From positions 1-23,620 of IMG/VR virus record IMGVR_UViG_3300005581_000136: a stretch of 23,620 bases of DNA, one strand, 5' to 3'. The notes beneath the pieces were generated by a model. It saw only the letters and a list, made by a program, of their open reading frames with translations, was not told the DNA's origin and searched no databases. This stretch comes from a virus. Within the stretch, counting starts at the first letter, position 1; each line of letters begins with the position of its first letter. Shown here piece after piece: positions 11,561 to 18,921 of the stretch. A program made the translations under genes and the position numbers.

Positions 11561-13723
11561 ATGGCAGTAAACCTTTCTCCAGTTGGCGGCGCTGCTGCTC
11601 AGTTTTTTGACAATAACGGCAACCCGTTAACTGGTGGCAAGATTTACACTTATGCCGCTGGCACAACAACTAATCAGGCCACATACACCAGCGCGGCAGG
11701 TACTACCGCCCACACCAACCCCATCGTTTTAGATGCGGCTGGCCGAGTATCCGGTGGTGAGATTTGGCTGACTGACGGCCTTGTTTACAAGTTTGTGCTC
11801 AAAACAAGCACTGAAGTGCTGATCGGCACATACGACAACATTGTGGGCATCAATGATGTCAATGCGTGTGATATTGAGTACACCCCTTCGTTTACCGGAG
11901 CCGTAGAAACTGCGGTGTGCGATAAGCTGGAGCAATACGTCAGCATTAAAGACTTCGGTGCTGTTGGCAATGGAGTTGCCAATGACACGAGTGCTATTCA
12001 AGCTGCGCTCAATAGCGGCGCAACGGATATTTATGTTCCTTCTGGTACATACAACTATTCAAGCCAATTGACCATTTCTTCTACATTGCGTTTGTACGGA
12101 GAAGGCACATTCAACGAAACAACACTACTCACTCAAGGCATATTGGTAGATAGTGCCGATGGTGTTCGCATTGAAGGCATCGCCTTTACTGGCCCTGAAA
12201 CTCTTGCAGCATGGAATTCTGGCGGCAGCGCGTATCGCCAGTCATACAAGTCATTCATCAAGTTTGACAATTGCAAAAACGGCGTTGTTGACAATGTGAT
12301 CAGCAGCGGAAAGCGCGGCACTGTATGGCTTCTTGACTGTCAAAAAATGACTGTTCAGGGAATCAGACATAACGGTTTCCTTGGTAATTTAACCTTTCCT
12401 CCGGTGGCCGATAGCAACTATTATGAAGTTGTGTTTGTGCAAGACGGATTAGAAAACCGTGTGTTAAATTGCCAAGGTTTCTCATGTGGCAACGTTGTAC
12501 TGATTGGTCTTGACAGCTCGTACAACATTGTTTCTGAAATTTCAGGACGAGAAATTCAAGATGCCTTGATCTACAACAGCAGCGGTACTAATTCAACTTT
12601 TACAAATTCAACTGTAAATGTATGCACCAACGGATTGGTTATTCGTGGCTCTAGCCACACCGTGGCAAACAATGTGATTTTTGATTCCGACCAGCTTGGC
12701 ATTTCACTGACTGGAAACGGATCAACACCAGACGGTTACAACGCAAACGGTTTTGGCACTGTCTGCACAGGAAACACCTTATCAAACACCAACGGTTACG
12801 CAATAGCAACCGTCGAACAAGATGGCTTGTATCCAAGAGATTTTATAATCTCCGACAACACCGTTGAGGCGCACGTAGGAACTGGCGGGTTTTCTCCGTT
12901 TCTGATAAATGGTGAGCGTGGCATGAAAGTGTCAAACAACACTGTTGTTGGCTCTACTTCGGCTAGTTACGCTTATGGAATTTTTGGGCAAACTGGTAAT
13001 CGGGCGCTTGATTTCGACATCAGCGGAAACATTGCGACTGATTGTGTTGTTGGGTTTAGGTTTCAAAACGTAGATGATTCGCTTGTGTCAAACAATACGG
13101 TGTCAATCAACAGCAGTTTTGCTTTTGATTTCCGCTTGTGTGATGACAACTTCATTACTGGCAGCAGATCTTCTGGCGCAAATGGAATTCGACTAAGTAA
13201 TTCCGCTGGCGAAGAATGCTTGAACAACGTATGCGTAAACAATGATGTTCCAAACCAGTCTGGTCAAGCTGCCAACGTCACTGCACTCCCGATTGAATAT
13301 GAGACTGCAACTTGGACGCCAACTTATACCGCAACAAGTGCTGATTTCACATCAGTAACCTATGACGCAGAAACTCAAGGCTACTACACCAAAGTTGGTC
13401 AGCTTGTGACAATCAGCGGGTTCATCCGAACTGACGCAATTACTGTTGGCGGCGCTTCTGGCGATGTAATCATTGGCGGACTTCCTTTTGCAGTCAGCAA
13501 CAATGGTACAGGCGTCCGCTCGGCGGTGTCGTTGACATTGTTAGAAAACTTTGCAGGTGATTACCCGTCATCGGGATTTTTGCAACGCAATGAAACAGTC
13601 ATTCGGCTTCAATATCGGACTGCCGCAAACGGCGATGATATTCCTTTGGCTATTGCTGACTTGGGAACTGGTGCAGATGCTAACGGGTTCGCATTCAGCG
13701 CAACTTACATAACCGACCTTTAA
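11561..13723 (+). CDS. Tailspike with pectate-lyase-type beta-helix, 720 aa
   Basis: AAGGA lies 7 bases before the ATG. N-terminal virion-binding domain (about 1-105): GGKIYTYAAGTTTNQATYTS, NPIVLDAAGRVSG and EIWLTDGLVYKFVL, as in P22-type head-binding domains. The linker VSIKDFGAVGNGVANDTSA (127-145) is the classic start of a pectate-lyase-superfamily beta helix, and the rest to about 570 has the Asn/Gly/Val ladder of right-handed helices. A separate C-terminal domain starts at residue 580 (YETATWTPTY). Spikes of this type bind and often cleave surface polysaccharide. Active-site residues cannot be named from sequence alone. Lower GC than head genes suggests exchange. Confidence 0.88.
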   Translation: MAVNLSPVGGAAAQFFDNNGNPLTGGKIYTYAAGTTTNQATYTSAAGTTAHTNPIVLDAAGRVSGGEIWLTDGLVYKFVLKTSTEVLIGTYDNIVGINDVNACDIEYTPSFTGAVETAVCDKLEQYVSIKDFGAVGNGVANDTSAIQAALNSGATDIYVPSGTYNYSSQLTISSTLRLYGEGTFNETTLLTQGILVDSADGVRIEGIAFTGPETLAAWNSGGSAYRQSYKSFIKFDNCKNGVVDNVISSGKRGTVWLLDCQKMTVQGIRHNGFLGNLTFPPVADSNYYEVVFVQDGLENRVLNCQGFSCGNVVLIGLDSSYNIVSEISGREIQDALIYNSSGTNSTFTNSTVNVCTNGLVIRGSSHTVANNVIFDSDQLGISLTGNGSTPDGYNANGFGTVCTGNTLSNTNGYAIATVEQDGLYPRDFIISDNTVEAHVGTGGFSPFLINGERGMKVSNNTVVGSTSASYAYGIFGQTGNRALDFDISGNIATDCVVGFRFQNVDDSLVSNNTVSINSSFAFDFRLCDDNFITGSRSSGANGIRLSNSAGEECLNNVCVNNDVPNQSGQAANVTALPIEYETATWTPTYTATSADFTSVTYDAETQGYYTKVGQLVTISGFIRTDAITVGGASGDVIIGGLPFAVSNNGTGVRSAVSLTLLENFAGDYPSSGFLQRNETVIRLQYRTAANGDDIPLAIADLGTGADANGFAFSATYITDL

Positions 13724-13732
13724 GGTGATCAC

Positions 13733-13993
13733 ATGAGTCTTGAAAAACAAAAAACTGTTAAGCAATTTTCAGTTTCTACGTCTGGTGTTGTTTTTTATGT
13801 TGAAGAATCGTCTGTGCTAGACACAGAGACAAATCAAACAATTGGTTTGCCGTCAATAAACAGGTCAAGCGTCATTCCCGGTCAAAACTTAGCCAACTGC
13901 CCAGCACAAGTTGTTGCCTTTTGCAACAAAATTTGGACTCCAGAAGTGATTGCCGCATATCGCCAATCCATCAATCAAACACAGGAGGTCTAA
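13733..13993 (+). CDS. Hypothetical protein, 86 aa, paralogue of the 85-aa protein at 14639
   Basis: Ten bases after the tailspike, with AAGGTG before the ATG. The product begins MSLEKQKTVKQFSVSTSGVV and continues with a small beta part, RSSVIPGQNLANCPAQVVAF, and a C-terminal helix (TPEVIAAYRQSINQ). It matches the 85-aa protein at 14639 along its length: beta start with SG.V, acidic middle, (H/S)..(V/I)..IPG / ITPG, then A.V.A and a T..V.AAY helix. Both follow a tail gene carrying the same C-terminal domain. A fibre chaperone or partner role is inferred. Very AT-rich: only 17 G/C in the 60 bases at 13741-13800. Confidence 0.7.
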   Translation: MSLEKQKTVKQFSVSTSGVVFYVEESSVLDTETNQTIGLPSINRSSVIPGQNLANCPAQVVAFCNKIWTPEVIAAYRQSINQTQEV

Positions 13994-13994
13994 C

Positions 13995-14627
13995 ATGGCT
14001 GACACAAAGATTTCCGCACTTACCCCAGCAACTACTCCGCTTGCCGGTACTGAGGTATTGCCCATTGTTCAAAGTGGTACGACTAAAAAAGTTGCTGTAT
14101 CTGATTTAACAGCAGGTCGTGCAATAAGTGCAACACAGGTAACATTAACTACTGGCAGTTTAATTGTTGGTGCTGCTGGACAAGGCATCGACTTCAGCGC
14201 CACAACAAGTGGCTCTGGAACGATGACAAGCGAGTTGCTTTCAGACTATGAAGAAGGCACATTCACGCCAACAGTAATTCAGGGTTTTGACCCGGCAGTT
14301 ACATACACGACGCAAGATGGCTGGTACACAAAAATCGGAAACATTGTGTTTTTCCGTTTGTACCTTTACATGGCCGCTGGTTTAACTCGCAATGTGGACA
14401 TTGTTGCCATTGGCGGGTTGCCTTTTGCGCCTGCAAGCGGAAACCAAGGCGGTGCAGTCCTTAACTATTGCAGCGGGGTAGTTGTTGCTGGAACGGCTTT
14501 ACCTGTGATAAACACTGGCTCCTCTGGACTATTTATGTTTAACACAGGAGGTTCAGGGTTTACGGGACTTACGTTGACAAGCGCACGTCCTGAGTTCACT
14601 GTCAGCGGTCACTACCGTGTTTCTTAA
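13995..14627 (+). CDS. Tail fibre with shared C-terminal domain, 210 aa
   Basis: AGGAGG stands 5 bases before the ATG. The N-terminus MADTKISALTPATTPLAGTE, VLPIVQSGTTKKVAVSDL (1-38) is a common virion-anchoring segment of phage fibres, and is related to the start of the fibre at 18930 (ISALP...VMPIVQSGITK). A short shaft follows. The C-terminal domain starts at residue 85 (YEEGTFTPTV) with GWYTKIGNIVFF, and is homologous to the last 141 residues of the tailspike (YETATWTPTY ... GYYTKVGQLV). It is probably a short receptor-binding fibre. Function inferred from family pattern. Confidence 0.78.
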   Translation: MADTKISALTPATTPLAGTEVLPIVQSGTTKKVAVSDLTAGRAISATQVTLTTGSLIVGAAGQGIDFSATTSGSGTMTSELLSDYEEGTFTPTVIQGFDPAVTYTTQDGWYTKIGNIVFFRLYLYMAAGLTRNVDIVAIGGLPFAPASGNQGGAVLNYCSGVVVAGTALPVINTGSSGLFMFNTGGSGFTGLTLTSARPEFTVSGHYRVS

Positions 14628-14638
14628 AGGAGAATGAA

Positions 14639-14896
14639 ATGAGCGTTACACAAAAATCTGTTGTTGACATGATTGAAATTGTTGAAAGTGGTGCTGTTCA
14701 AGTAAGAACTGCAAACCGTATCCTCGATGAAAATGGCGCTGTATTGAGCAGTTCTTTTCACCGCCACGTTATTACTCCCGGCGATGATTACAGCGCCGAA
14801 GATGCCCGTGTACAAGCTATCTGTGCGGCAACGCACACTGTTGACGTTGTAGCCGCTTATCAAGCTGCCCAAACCAATGTTGCACAGCCAGAGTAA
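14639..14896 (+). CDS. Hypothetical protein, 85 aa, paralogue of the 86-aa protein at 13733
   Basis: AAAGGAG lies 5 bases before the ATG. The product begins MSVTQKSVVDMIEIVESGAV and continues QVRTANRILDENGAVLSSSF, HRHVITPGDDYSAEDARVQA, and ends in a helix with VDVVAAYQAAQTN. I do not know its function, but small proteins of this pattern ('VQVR...I.DENG...S..FHR.V..PGDD.S.ED..V.AI......T..VVAAY') recur next to phage fibre genes in memory. It closes the tail cassette and is followed by the scaffold leader. Confidence 0.75.
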   Translation: MSVTQKSVVDMIEIVESGAVQVRTANRILDENGAVLSSSFHRHVITPGDDYSAEDARVQAICAATHTVDVVAAYQAAQTNVAQPE

Positions 14897-14909
14897 TCTG
14901 CTGTAAGAT
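14880..14909 (+). promoter_or_regulatory. Possible sigma70 promoter before the scaffold gene
   Basis: TTGCAC (14880-14885), 18-base spacer, TAAGAT (14904-14909): four of six bases match in each box. The start would fall near 14916, exactly at the 5' edge of the structured leader listed next. This would give the scaffold and coat genes their own transcript. Confidence 0.4.
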
Positions 14910-14914
14910 AACCC

Positions 14915-14957
14915 AACCGTACCGGTGAGGTTCACCGGGAACTCACACGAGTTAAAA
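14915..14957 (+). promoter_or_regulatory. Structured leader RNA of the scaffold gene
   Basis: Two adjoining hairpins fill the space before the scaffold ATG. Hairpin 1: CCGGTGA (14922-14928) with TCACCGG (14932-14938). Hairpin 2: AACTC (14940-14944) with GAGTT (14949-14953), loop ACAC. AACC (14915-14918) can also pair with GGTT (14929-14932) in the loop of hairpin 1, a possible pseudoknot if the stem opens by one pair. The only Shine-Dalgarno-like GAG lies in the stem of hairpin 2. Translation control of the scaffold is a reasonable inference. Confidence 0.55.
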
Positions 14958-15746
14958 ATGACTGATGAAGTCCAAGCCTTAGCGGAAGTTGACTCCGCGC
15001 AAGCACCCGAGGTGACGGCCACCACGGACAATGCACAAAATGCGCCGGTAGTAGCTGAAAATCAAGACGGTAGCACCCAAGAGGAAAAGAAGTACTCGCA
15101 GGCCGAGATCGACGCGATGATCAGCAAGCGCCTTGCCCGAGAGCAGCGCAAATGGGAACGTGAGCAGCAGGCCAAACTTGCCCAACCGCAAGCGCCAAGA
15201 GAAGTCCCGCCTATCGACCAGTTTGAGTCCCCTGATGCCTACGCGGAAGCGTTGGCTGTCAGAAAGGCTGAAGAACTGATCGCGCAGCGAGATTTCCAAC
15301 GGCAGCAGGCTGAGATTAACGACGCTTACCACGACCGTGAGGAAGAGGCCAGGGCCAAGTACGACGACTTTGAACAAGTCGCCTACAACCCGCAGCTTCG
15401 AGTCACTGACGTGATGGCCGAGACAATCAAGGCGTCCGACATGGGGCCGGACCTAGCCTATTGGCTGGGAACCAACCCGAAGGAAGCTGATCGCATTTCC
15501 CGCTTGGCACCTCTTTTGCAGGCCCGAGAGATTGGGAAGATTGAGGCCAAACTTGGCTCCAATCCTCTTGTGAAACCGACTACGTCTGCGCCTACGCCTA
15601 TTTCGCCTGTTACCGCACGCACCAGTGGAAGTCCGTCCTACGACACGACTGATCCTCGCTCGACGAAGACCATGACTGATTCGCAGTGGATTGAAGCTGA
15701 ACGTGCCCGGCAGATGAAGAAGCTGCAAGCACAAATGAACCGCTAA
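14958..15746 (+). CDS. Scaffolding protein, 262 aa
   Basis: Directly before the coat gene, the usual place. Very polar: an acidic disordered N-terminus (1-40), then EEKKYSQAEIDAMISKRLAR (42-61) and a long charged helix (50-140), a globular-looking part (LAYWLGTNPKEADRI, 166-180), a Pro/Thr/Ser linker (200-235), and a basic C-terminal helix (ERARQMKKLQAQMNR). P22 scaffold uses a basic C-terminal helix-loop-helix to bind coat protein, and this end fits that. It directs prohead assembly and leaves before or during packaging. I take the ATG at 14958; a GTG at 14925 lies inside the leader hairpin and lacks a ribosome site. Confidence 0.88.
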   Translation: MTDEVQALAEVDSAQAPEVTATTDNAQNAPVVAENQDGSTQEEKKYSQAEIDAMISKRLAREQRKWEREQQAKLAQPQAPREVPPIDQFESPDAYAEALAVRKAEELIAQRDFQRQQAEINDAYHDREEEARAKYDDFEQVAYNPQLRVTDVMAETIKASDMGPDLAYWLGTNPKEADRISRLAPLLQAREIGKIEAKLGSNPLVKPTTSAPTPISPVTARTSGSPSYDTTDPRSTKTMTDSQWIEAERARQMKKLQAQMNR

Positions 15747-15767
15747 AACTTTGAAAGGACCGCCGAA

Positions 15768-16976
15768 ATGGCTAATAGCATTCTTACCATTGACATGATC
15801 ACCCGGAAGGCTCTCGAAATCCTTGAGAACAACCTGGTGCTCACCCGTAACGTGAACCGTCAGTACGACGACAGCTTTGCTGTTGAAGGTGCCAAGATCG
15901 GTTCGACCCTGCGTATCCGTCTGCCTGACCGCGCTCTGGTCACCGACGGCGCCGCCCTGCAAGTGCAGGACGACAACGAGCAGTTCACCACCCTGACTGT
16001 GTCTTCGCAGAAGCACATCGGCGTGAACTTCACGTCTGCCGAACTGACCATGCAGTTGGACGACTTCGCAGAGCGTGTTCTGAAGCCTCGTATCAGCCAG
16101 TTGGCCTCGTCCATCGACGCTGACGTTGCTAACGCATTCAAGCAAATCGGCAACACCGTTGGCACCCCTGGTACCACGCCCGCCACCTCGCTGGTTCTGC
16201 TGCAAGCTCAGCAGAAGCTCAACGAGAACGCCGCTGTGATGTCGCCTCGCTACGCCACCGTCAACCCGGCTGCTAACGCTGGTTTGGTCGAAGGCATGAA
16301 AGGTCTGTTCAACCCCACCGACACCATCAGCAAGCAGTTCAAGAACGGCATGATGGGCATGGGCGTGTTGGGCTTCGACGAGATCAACATGTCTCAGTCG
16401 ATCAAGCAGTTCACCACTGGTTCGCGTACCGCTACTGGCGGCACGACCTCTGCTGCTGTAACTGCTGAAGGTGCTACGACTATTGCCATCACCGGCGCTG
16501 GTGCAGCAGGCACCGTGAAGATCGGCGATGTGTTTACCGTGGCTGACTGCTTCGCTGTGAACCCACAAACCCGTGAGTCCACTGGTTCGCTGTTCCAGTT
16601 CGTCGCAGCCGCTGACGTGACCCTGAACGGCTCTGGCGCTGGCAACATCACCGTGGCCCCGATGTACTCGGCCAACCACGCGCTGGCTACCGTTGACGTT
16701 CTGCCGCAAACCGGCAAGGCCGTTGTGTTCGTGGGTGCTGCTTCCAGCCAGTACGCTCAGAACTTGGTGTACCACAAGGATGCGATCACCTTCGCCACCG
16801 CCGACCTGCTCCTGCCGCAAGGTGTGGACATGGCCGCTCGCGCCGTTCACAATGGCATCAGCCTGCGTGTGGTGCGCCAGTACGACATCAACAACGACCG
16901 TATGCCTTGCCGTATTGACGTTTTGTACGGCTTCAACACGATCCGCCCACAAATGGGCTGCCGTATCTGGGGCTAA
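15768..16976 (+). CDS. P22-type major coat protein
   Basis: 402 aa (P22 gp5 is 430). The N-terminus MANSILTIDMITRKALEILE with NNLVLTRNVNRQYDDSFAVE and KIGSTLRIRLPDRA matches the P22 coat family: an N-arm, then the HK97-fold E-loop and P-domain. A Gly/Thr/Ala-rich inserted or I-domain-like region spans about 225-300 (SRTATGGTTSAAVTAEGATT). The end contains LLLPQGVDMAARAVHNGISL and RMPCRIDVLYGFNTIRPQMG, as in relatives. AAGGA lies 8 bases before the ATG. It forms the icosahedral shell around the scaffold. Codon use is strongly biased to C/G-ending codons, as in a highly expressed gene. Confidence 0.93.
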   Translation: MANSILTIDMITRKALEILENNLVLTRNVNRQYDDSFAVEGAKIGSTLRIRLPDRALVTDGAALQVQDDNEQFTTLTVSSQKHIGVNFTSAELTMQLDDFAERVLKPRISQLASSIDADVANAFKQIGNTVGTPGTTPATSLVLLQAQQKLNENAAVMSPRYATVNPAANAGLVEGMKGLFNPTDTISKQFKNGMMGMGVLGFDEINMSQSIKQFTTGSRTATGGTTSAAVTAEGATTIAITGAGAAGTVKIGDVFTVADCFAVNPQTRESTGSLFQFVAAADVTLNGSGAGNITVAPMYSANHALATVDVLPQTGKAVVFVGAASSQYAQNLVYHKDAITFATADLLLPQGVDMAARAVHNGISLRVVRQYDINNDRMPCRIDVLYGFNTIRPQMGCRIWG

Positions 16977-16982
16977 ATGAAT

Positions 16983-16998
16983 GGGGGCTTTGGCCCCC
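16983..16998 (+). terminator. Hairpin after the coat gene, weak terminator
   Basis: GGGGGC (16983-16988), loop TTTG, GCCCCC (16993-16998), followed by CTTCT rather than a pure T-run. It lies 6 bases after the coat stop. It may stop part of the transcripts or protect the 3' end of the coat message. Confidence 0.55.
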
Positions 16999-17030
16999 CT
17001 TCTACACATTTATTTTGAAAGGATTTCATC

Positions 17031-17438
17031 ATGGCTCTCCCTAATGGCGCAGGTGGTTATCAAGTCGGCGACGGTAACCTGACCGAGGCACAACTCACCG
17101 TACAAACTATCCCCGCAACCTTGACCGGCGACACTACGTTGACCGCTGCTCAAGTGGCTGTTGGTCTGGTTGTGTGCAACAAAGGCAGCGATGCCACGCT
17201 GACCGTGACGCTGCCCACCGCAGCGTTGCTCGATGCGGCTGTTCCCAGCGCAAAGGTTAACTCCGCTTTTGAGCTGACCATTTGCAACAACAACAACACC
17301 GGATCATCGTCTACCGTTCCTGTCACCACGGGCACTGGTATCACGATCTTCGGCTCGGTGACCGTCCCACGCTTCGGTGCCCACACCTACCGCTTCGTGC
17401 GTACTGGCGAAGCAGCTTACTCGGCGTTCTTGATATAA
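17031..17438 (+). CDS. Putative head decoration-like protein, 135 aa
   Basis: AAGGA lies 8 bases before the ATG. The product begins MALPNGAGGYQVGDGNLTEA and is all-beta by pattern: TLTGDTTLTAAQVAVGLVVC, TLTVTLPTAALLDAAVPSAK, FELTICNNNNTGSSSTVPV, and TITIFGSVTVPRFGAHTYRF-type strands at the end. It is low in charge and rich in Thr/Val/Ala. Its place between coat and gp4 genes, flanked by hairpins, suggests a capsid decoration or head-fibre protein. No family is firmly recognised, so the role is inference. Confidence 0.65.
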   Translation: MALPNGAGGYQVGDGNLTEAQLTVQTIPATLTGDTTLTAAQVAVGLVVCNKGSDATLTVTLPTAALLDAAVPSAKVNSAFELTICNNNNTGSSSTVPVTTGTGITIFGSVTVPRFGAHTYRFVRTGEAAYSAFLI

Positions 17439-17440
17439 AT

Positions 17441-17465
17441 AATGGGGGCTCCGGCCCCCATTTTT
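17441..17465 (+). terminator. Terminator or attenuator between the two decoration-like genes
   Basis: A perfect 9-bp stem AATGGGGGC (17441-17449) / GCCCCCATT (17454-17462) with a TCCG loop, followed by TTT. This is the best plus-strand intrinsic terminator in the late region. As no promoter is evident before the next gene, partial read-through is likely. Confidence 0.75.
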
Positions 17466-17477
17466 AAAGGAAACATC

Positions 17478-17963
17478 ATGCCTAATACCAAGCCTGTAGG
17501 CGTCGCGTTTAGCGACCCTGAATTAACTTCTGGCACTACTGTAAGTGGTGCGGTAATTGATAACAGCACAATCGGTGCAACAACGCCATCAACTGTGGTT
17601 GGAACTACCGTTTACGCTACAACGGAAATTGGTTATACCGCTGCCGCCCAAGGTACGGTCACTCAGTTGACCAACAAAACGACAGCGGTCACGCTGGACA
17701 AGTCTGCTGGTCGCATCACAATGAACAACGCATCGTTGGCAACCGCCACCAATGCGACGTTCGTTTTGAACAACAGCACCATTAGCGCCAACGACGCGGT
17801 GATTTTGACCATCTCTGGCGGGCAAGCTACTGCTGGCTCATACAACGTATTTGCCAATGCTTTGTCTGCTGGTCAAGTCAGCATTACCTTACGCAACATT
17901 TCGGGCGGGTCGCTGTCCGAGGCTGTTGTCATCAACTTCGCAATTGTTCACTGCGCAAGCTGA
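17478..17963 (+). CDS. Putative head fibre/decoration protein, 161 aa
   Basis: Start at the ATG giving MPNTKPVGVAFSDPELTSGT, after AAAGGAAA; the longer frame would run into the terminator. Residues about 55-161 carry a pattern I know from C-terminal domains of phage fibres and head proteins: GTVTQLTNKTTAVTLDKSAG, NNSTISANDAVILTISGG, SYNVFANALSAGQVSITLRN and GGSLSEAVVINFAIVH. The N-terminus (VAFSDPELTSGTTVSGAVIDN) looks like a virion-anchoring part. It lies between coat and gp4 genes, so decoration or a head fibre is likely. Confidence 0.72.
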   Translation: MPNTKPVGVAFSDPELTSGTTVSGAVIDNSTIGATTPSTVVGTTVYATTEIGYTAAAQGTVTQLTNKTTAVTLDKSAGRITMNNASLATATNATFVLNNSTISANDAVILTISGGQATAGSYNVFANALSAGQVSITLRNISGGSLSEAVVINFAIVHCAS

Positions 17964-17968
17964 AAGGA

Positions 17969-17988
17969 GTGGGGACTCCGGTCCCCAC
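17969..17988 (+). promoter_or_regulatory. Perfect hairpin between Shine-Dalgarno and start codon
   Basis: GTGGGGAC (17969-17976), loop TCCG, GTCCCCAC (17981-17988). AAAGGAG (17963-17969) lies just before it and the ATG of the next gene at 17991 two bases after. Folded, the hairpin brings the ribosome site within normal reach of the start; unfolded, the spacing is about 21 bases. There is no T-run, so it is not a normal terminator. Confidence 0.6.
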
Positions 17989-17990
17989 TT

Positions 17991-18188
17991 ATGGCAATAA
18001 TTTACCTCACACACCCCGTCCACGGCGCTAAGGTTGCGACAATGGACATGGAAGCCGATTTGGATGTTCAAAACGGCTGGTCGCGGTACAATTTCGAGAC
18101 CGTTGAAGAAGTGGCTGAAGAAGTCAGCCCCGAGCCTGTAGCACGGCGTGGCCGTCGCAAAAAGGACGTTTTAACCGCAGAGGAATAA
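17991..18188 (+). CDS. Hypothetical small phage protein, 65 aa
   Basis: The product begins MAIIYLTHPVHGAKVATMDM, then EADLDVQNGWSRYNFETVEE, a Glu/Val-rich stretch, a basic patch (ARRGRRKKD) and ends LTAEE. The N-terminal 30 residues look like a small fold and the rest is charged and flexible. The pattern 'MAI.YL.HP.HG.KVA..D.EA..D..NGW.R' is familiar from small proteins next to the head genes of P22-like uncultured phages; function unknown. Its start is controlled by the hairpin above, and it ends 1 base before the gp4-like gene. Confidence 0.72.
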   Translation: MAIIYLTHPVHGAKVATMDMEADLDVQNGWSRYNFETVEEVAEEVSPEPVARRGRRKKDVLTAEE

Positions 18189-18189
18189 C

Positions 18190-18921
18190 ATGACGACCTA
18201 CACCGCAGGCGAACAGATCAACCGGGCGTTGCGGCTGCTAGGCGTCTTAGCCGAGGGCGAAACGCCATCGGCCTCAGTGTCTCAGGACTCCCTGATGGCG
18301 CTCAATCAGATGATCGACTCGTGGAACACCGAGCGATTGGCTGTTTTTGCCACCATCGACCAGATTTGCAATTGGCCGGTCGACGCGATCAACGCAACCC
18401 TTGGCCCCAGCGGCTCGCTGGTGCGGCTCAACGGCACTGCTGTACGCCCGATTCTGGTGGACGACGCCACCTACTTCAAAGACCCTGGCACTGGCGTGTC
18501 GTACGGCATTAAGCTGATCAACCAGCAGCAGTACGACGGCATCGCGGTCAAGACAGTGACCTCAACTTTTCCGCAGGTAATGTTCGTCAACAACACCTAC
18601 CCGGACTTTGACATTTACATCTACCCGCGCCCGACGCGGCTGCTGGAGTTTCACTTTATCAGCGTCCAGGAGCTGACGCAGCCGGCCAATCTGTCCACGG
18701 ACATCCTGTTTCCGCCAGGCTACTTGCGGGCGTTCACGTACAACTTGGCCTGCGAGATCGCGCCTGAGTTTGGCGTTGAGCCCAGCCCCCAGGTGCAGCG
18801 CATTGCGATGTACAGCAAGCGCAACTTGAAGCGCATCAACAATCCGGACGATGTGATGTCGATGCCGTACTCGCTGATCGCCACGCGGCAGCGGTTCAAC
18901 ATTTACGCAGGCAATTTCTAG
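18190..18921 (+). CDS. P22 gp4-like tail accessory / packaged DNA stabilisation protein
   Basis: 243 aa. N-terminal helices MTTYTAGEQINRALRLLGVL and SLMALNQMIDSWNTERLAVF (34-53) are typical of gp4-like head-completion proteins, as is PDFDIYIYPRPTRLLEFHFI and FPPGYLRAFTYNLACEIAPE. In P22, twelve gp4 copies bind under the portal ring and begin closing the head after packaging; P22 gp4 is 166 aa, and longer relatives such as this one are common. The gene lies between head and tail genes as expected. GAGGA stands 5 bases before the ATG. Peptidoglycan cleavage, known for P22 gp4, cannot be judged here. Confidence 0.87.
   Translation: MTTYTAGEQINRALRLLGVLAEGETPSASVSQDSLMALNQMIDSWNTERLAVFATIDQICNWPVDAINATLGPSGSLVRLNGTAVRPILVDDATYFKDPGTGVSYGIKLINQQQYDGIAVKTVTSTFPQVMFVNNTYPDFDIYIYPRPTRLLEFHFISVQELTQPANLSTDILFPPGYLRAFTYNLACEIAPEFGVEPSPQVQRIAMYSKRNLKRINNPDDVMSMPYSLIATRQRFNIYAGNF

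Noticed and set aside
8448-14896. Diversity-generating retroelement acting on a tail gene
   Set aside because: No reverse transcriptase, no C-type-lectin variable region and no template repeat were seen in the window.
14925-14957. GTG start extending the scaffold by 11 residues
   Set aside because: It lies inside the first leader hairpin with no ribosome site; the ATG at 14958 gives a normal scaffold start.
14962-14968. CTGATGA, the conserved core of hammerhead ribozymes, at the start of the scaffold gene
   Set aside because: The matching GAAA core and the needed stems are not found nearby; the bases are explained as codons 2-4 of the scaffold.
15453-17009. Minus-strand frame of about 518 codons opposite the coat gene
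   Set aside because: Same cause: biased codons in a highly expressed gene remove antisense stops. The translation has no domain pattern and crosses several functional sense features.
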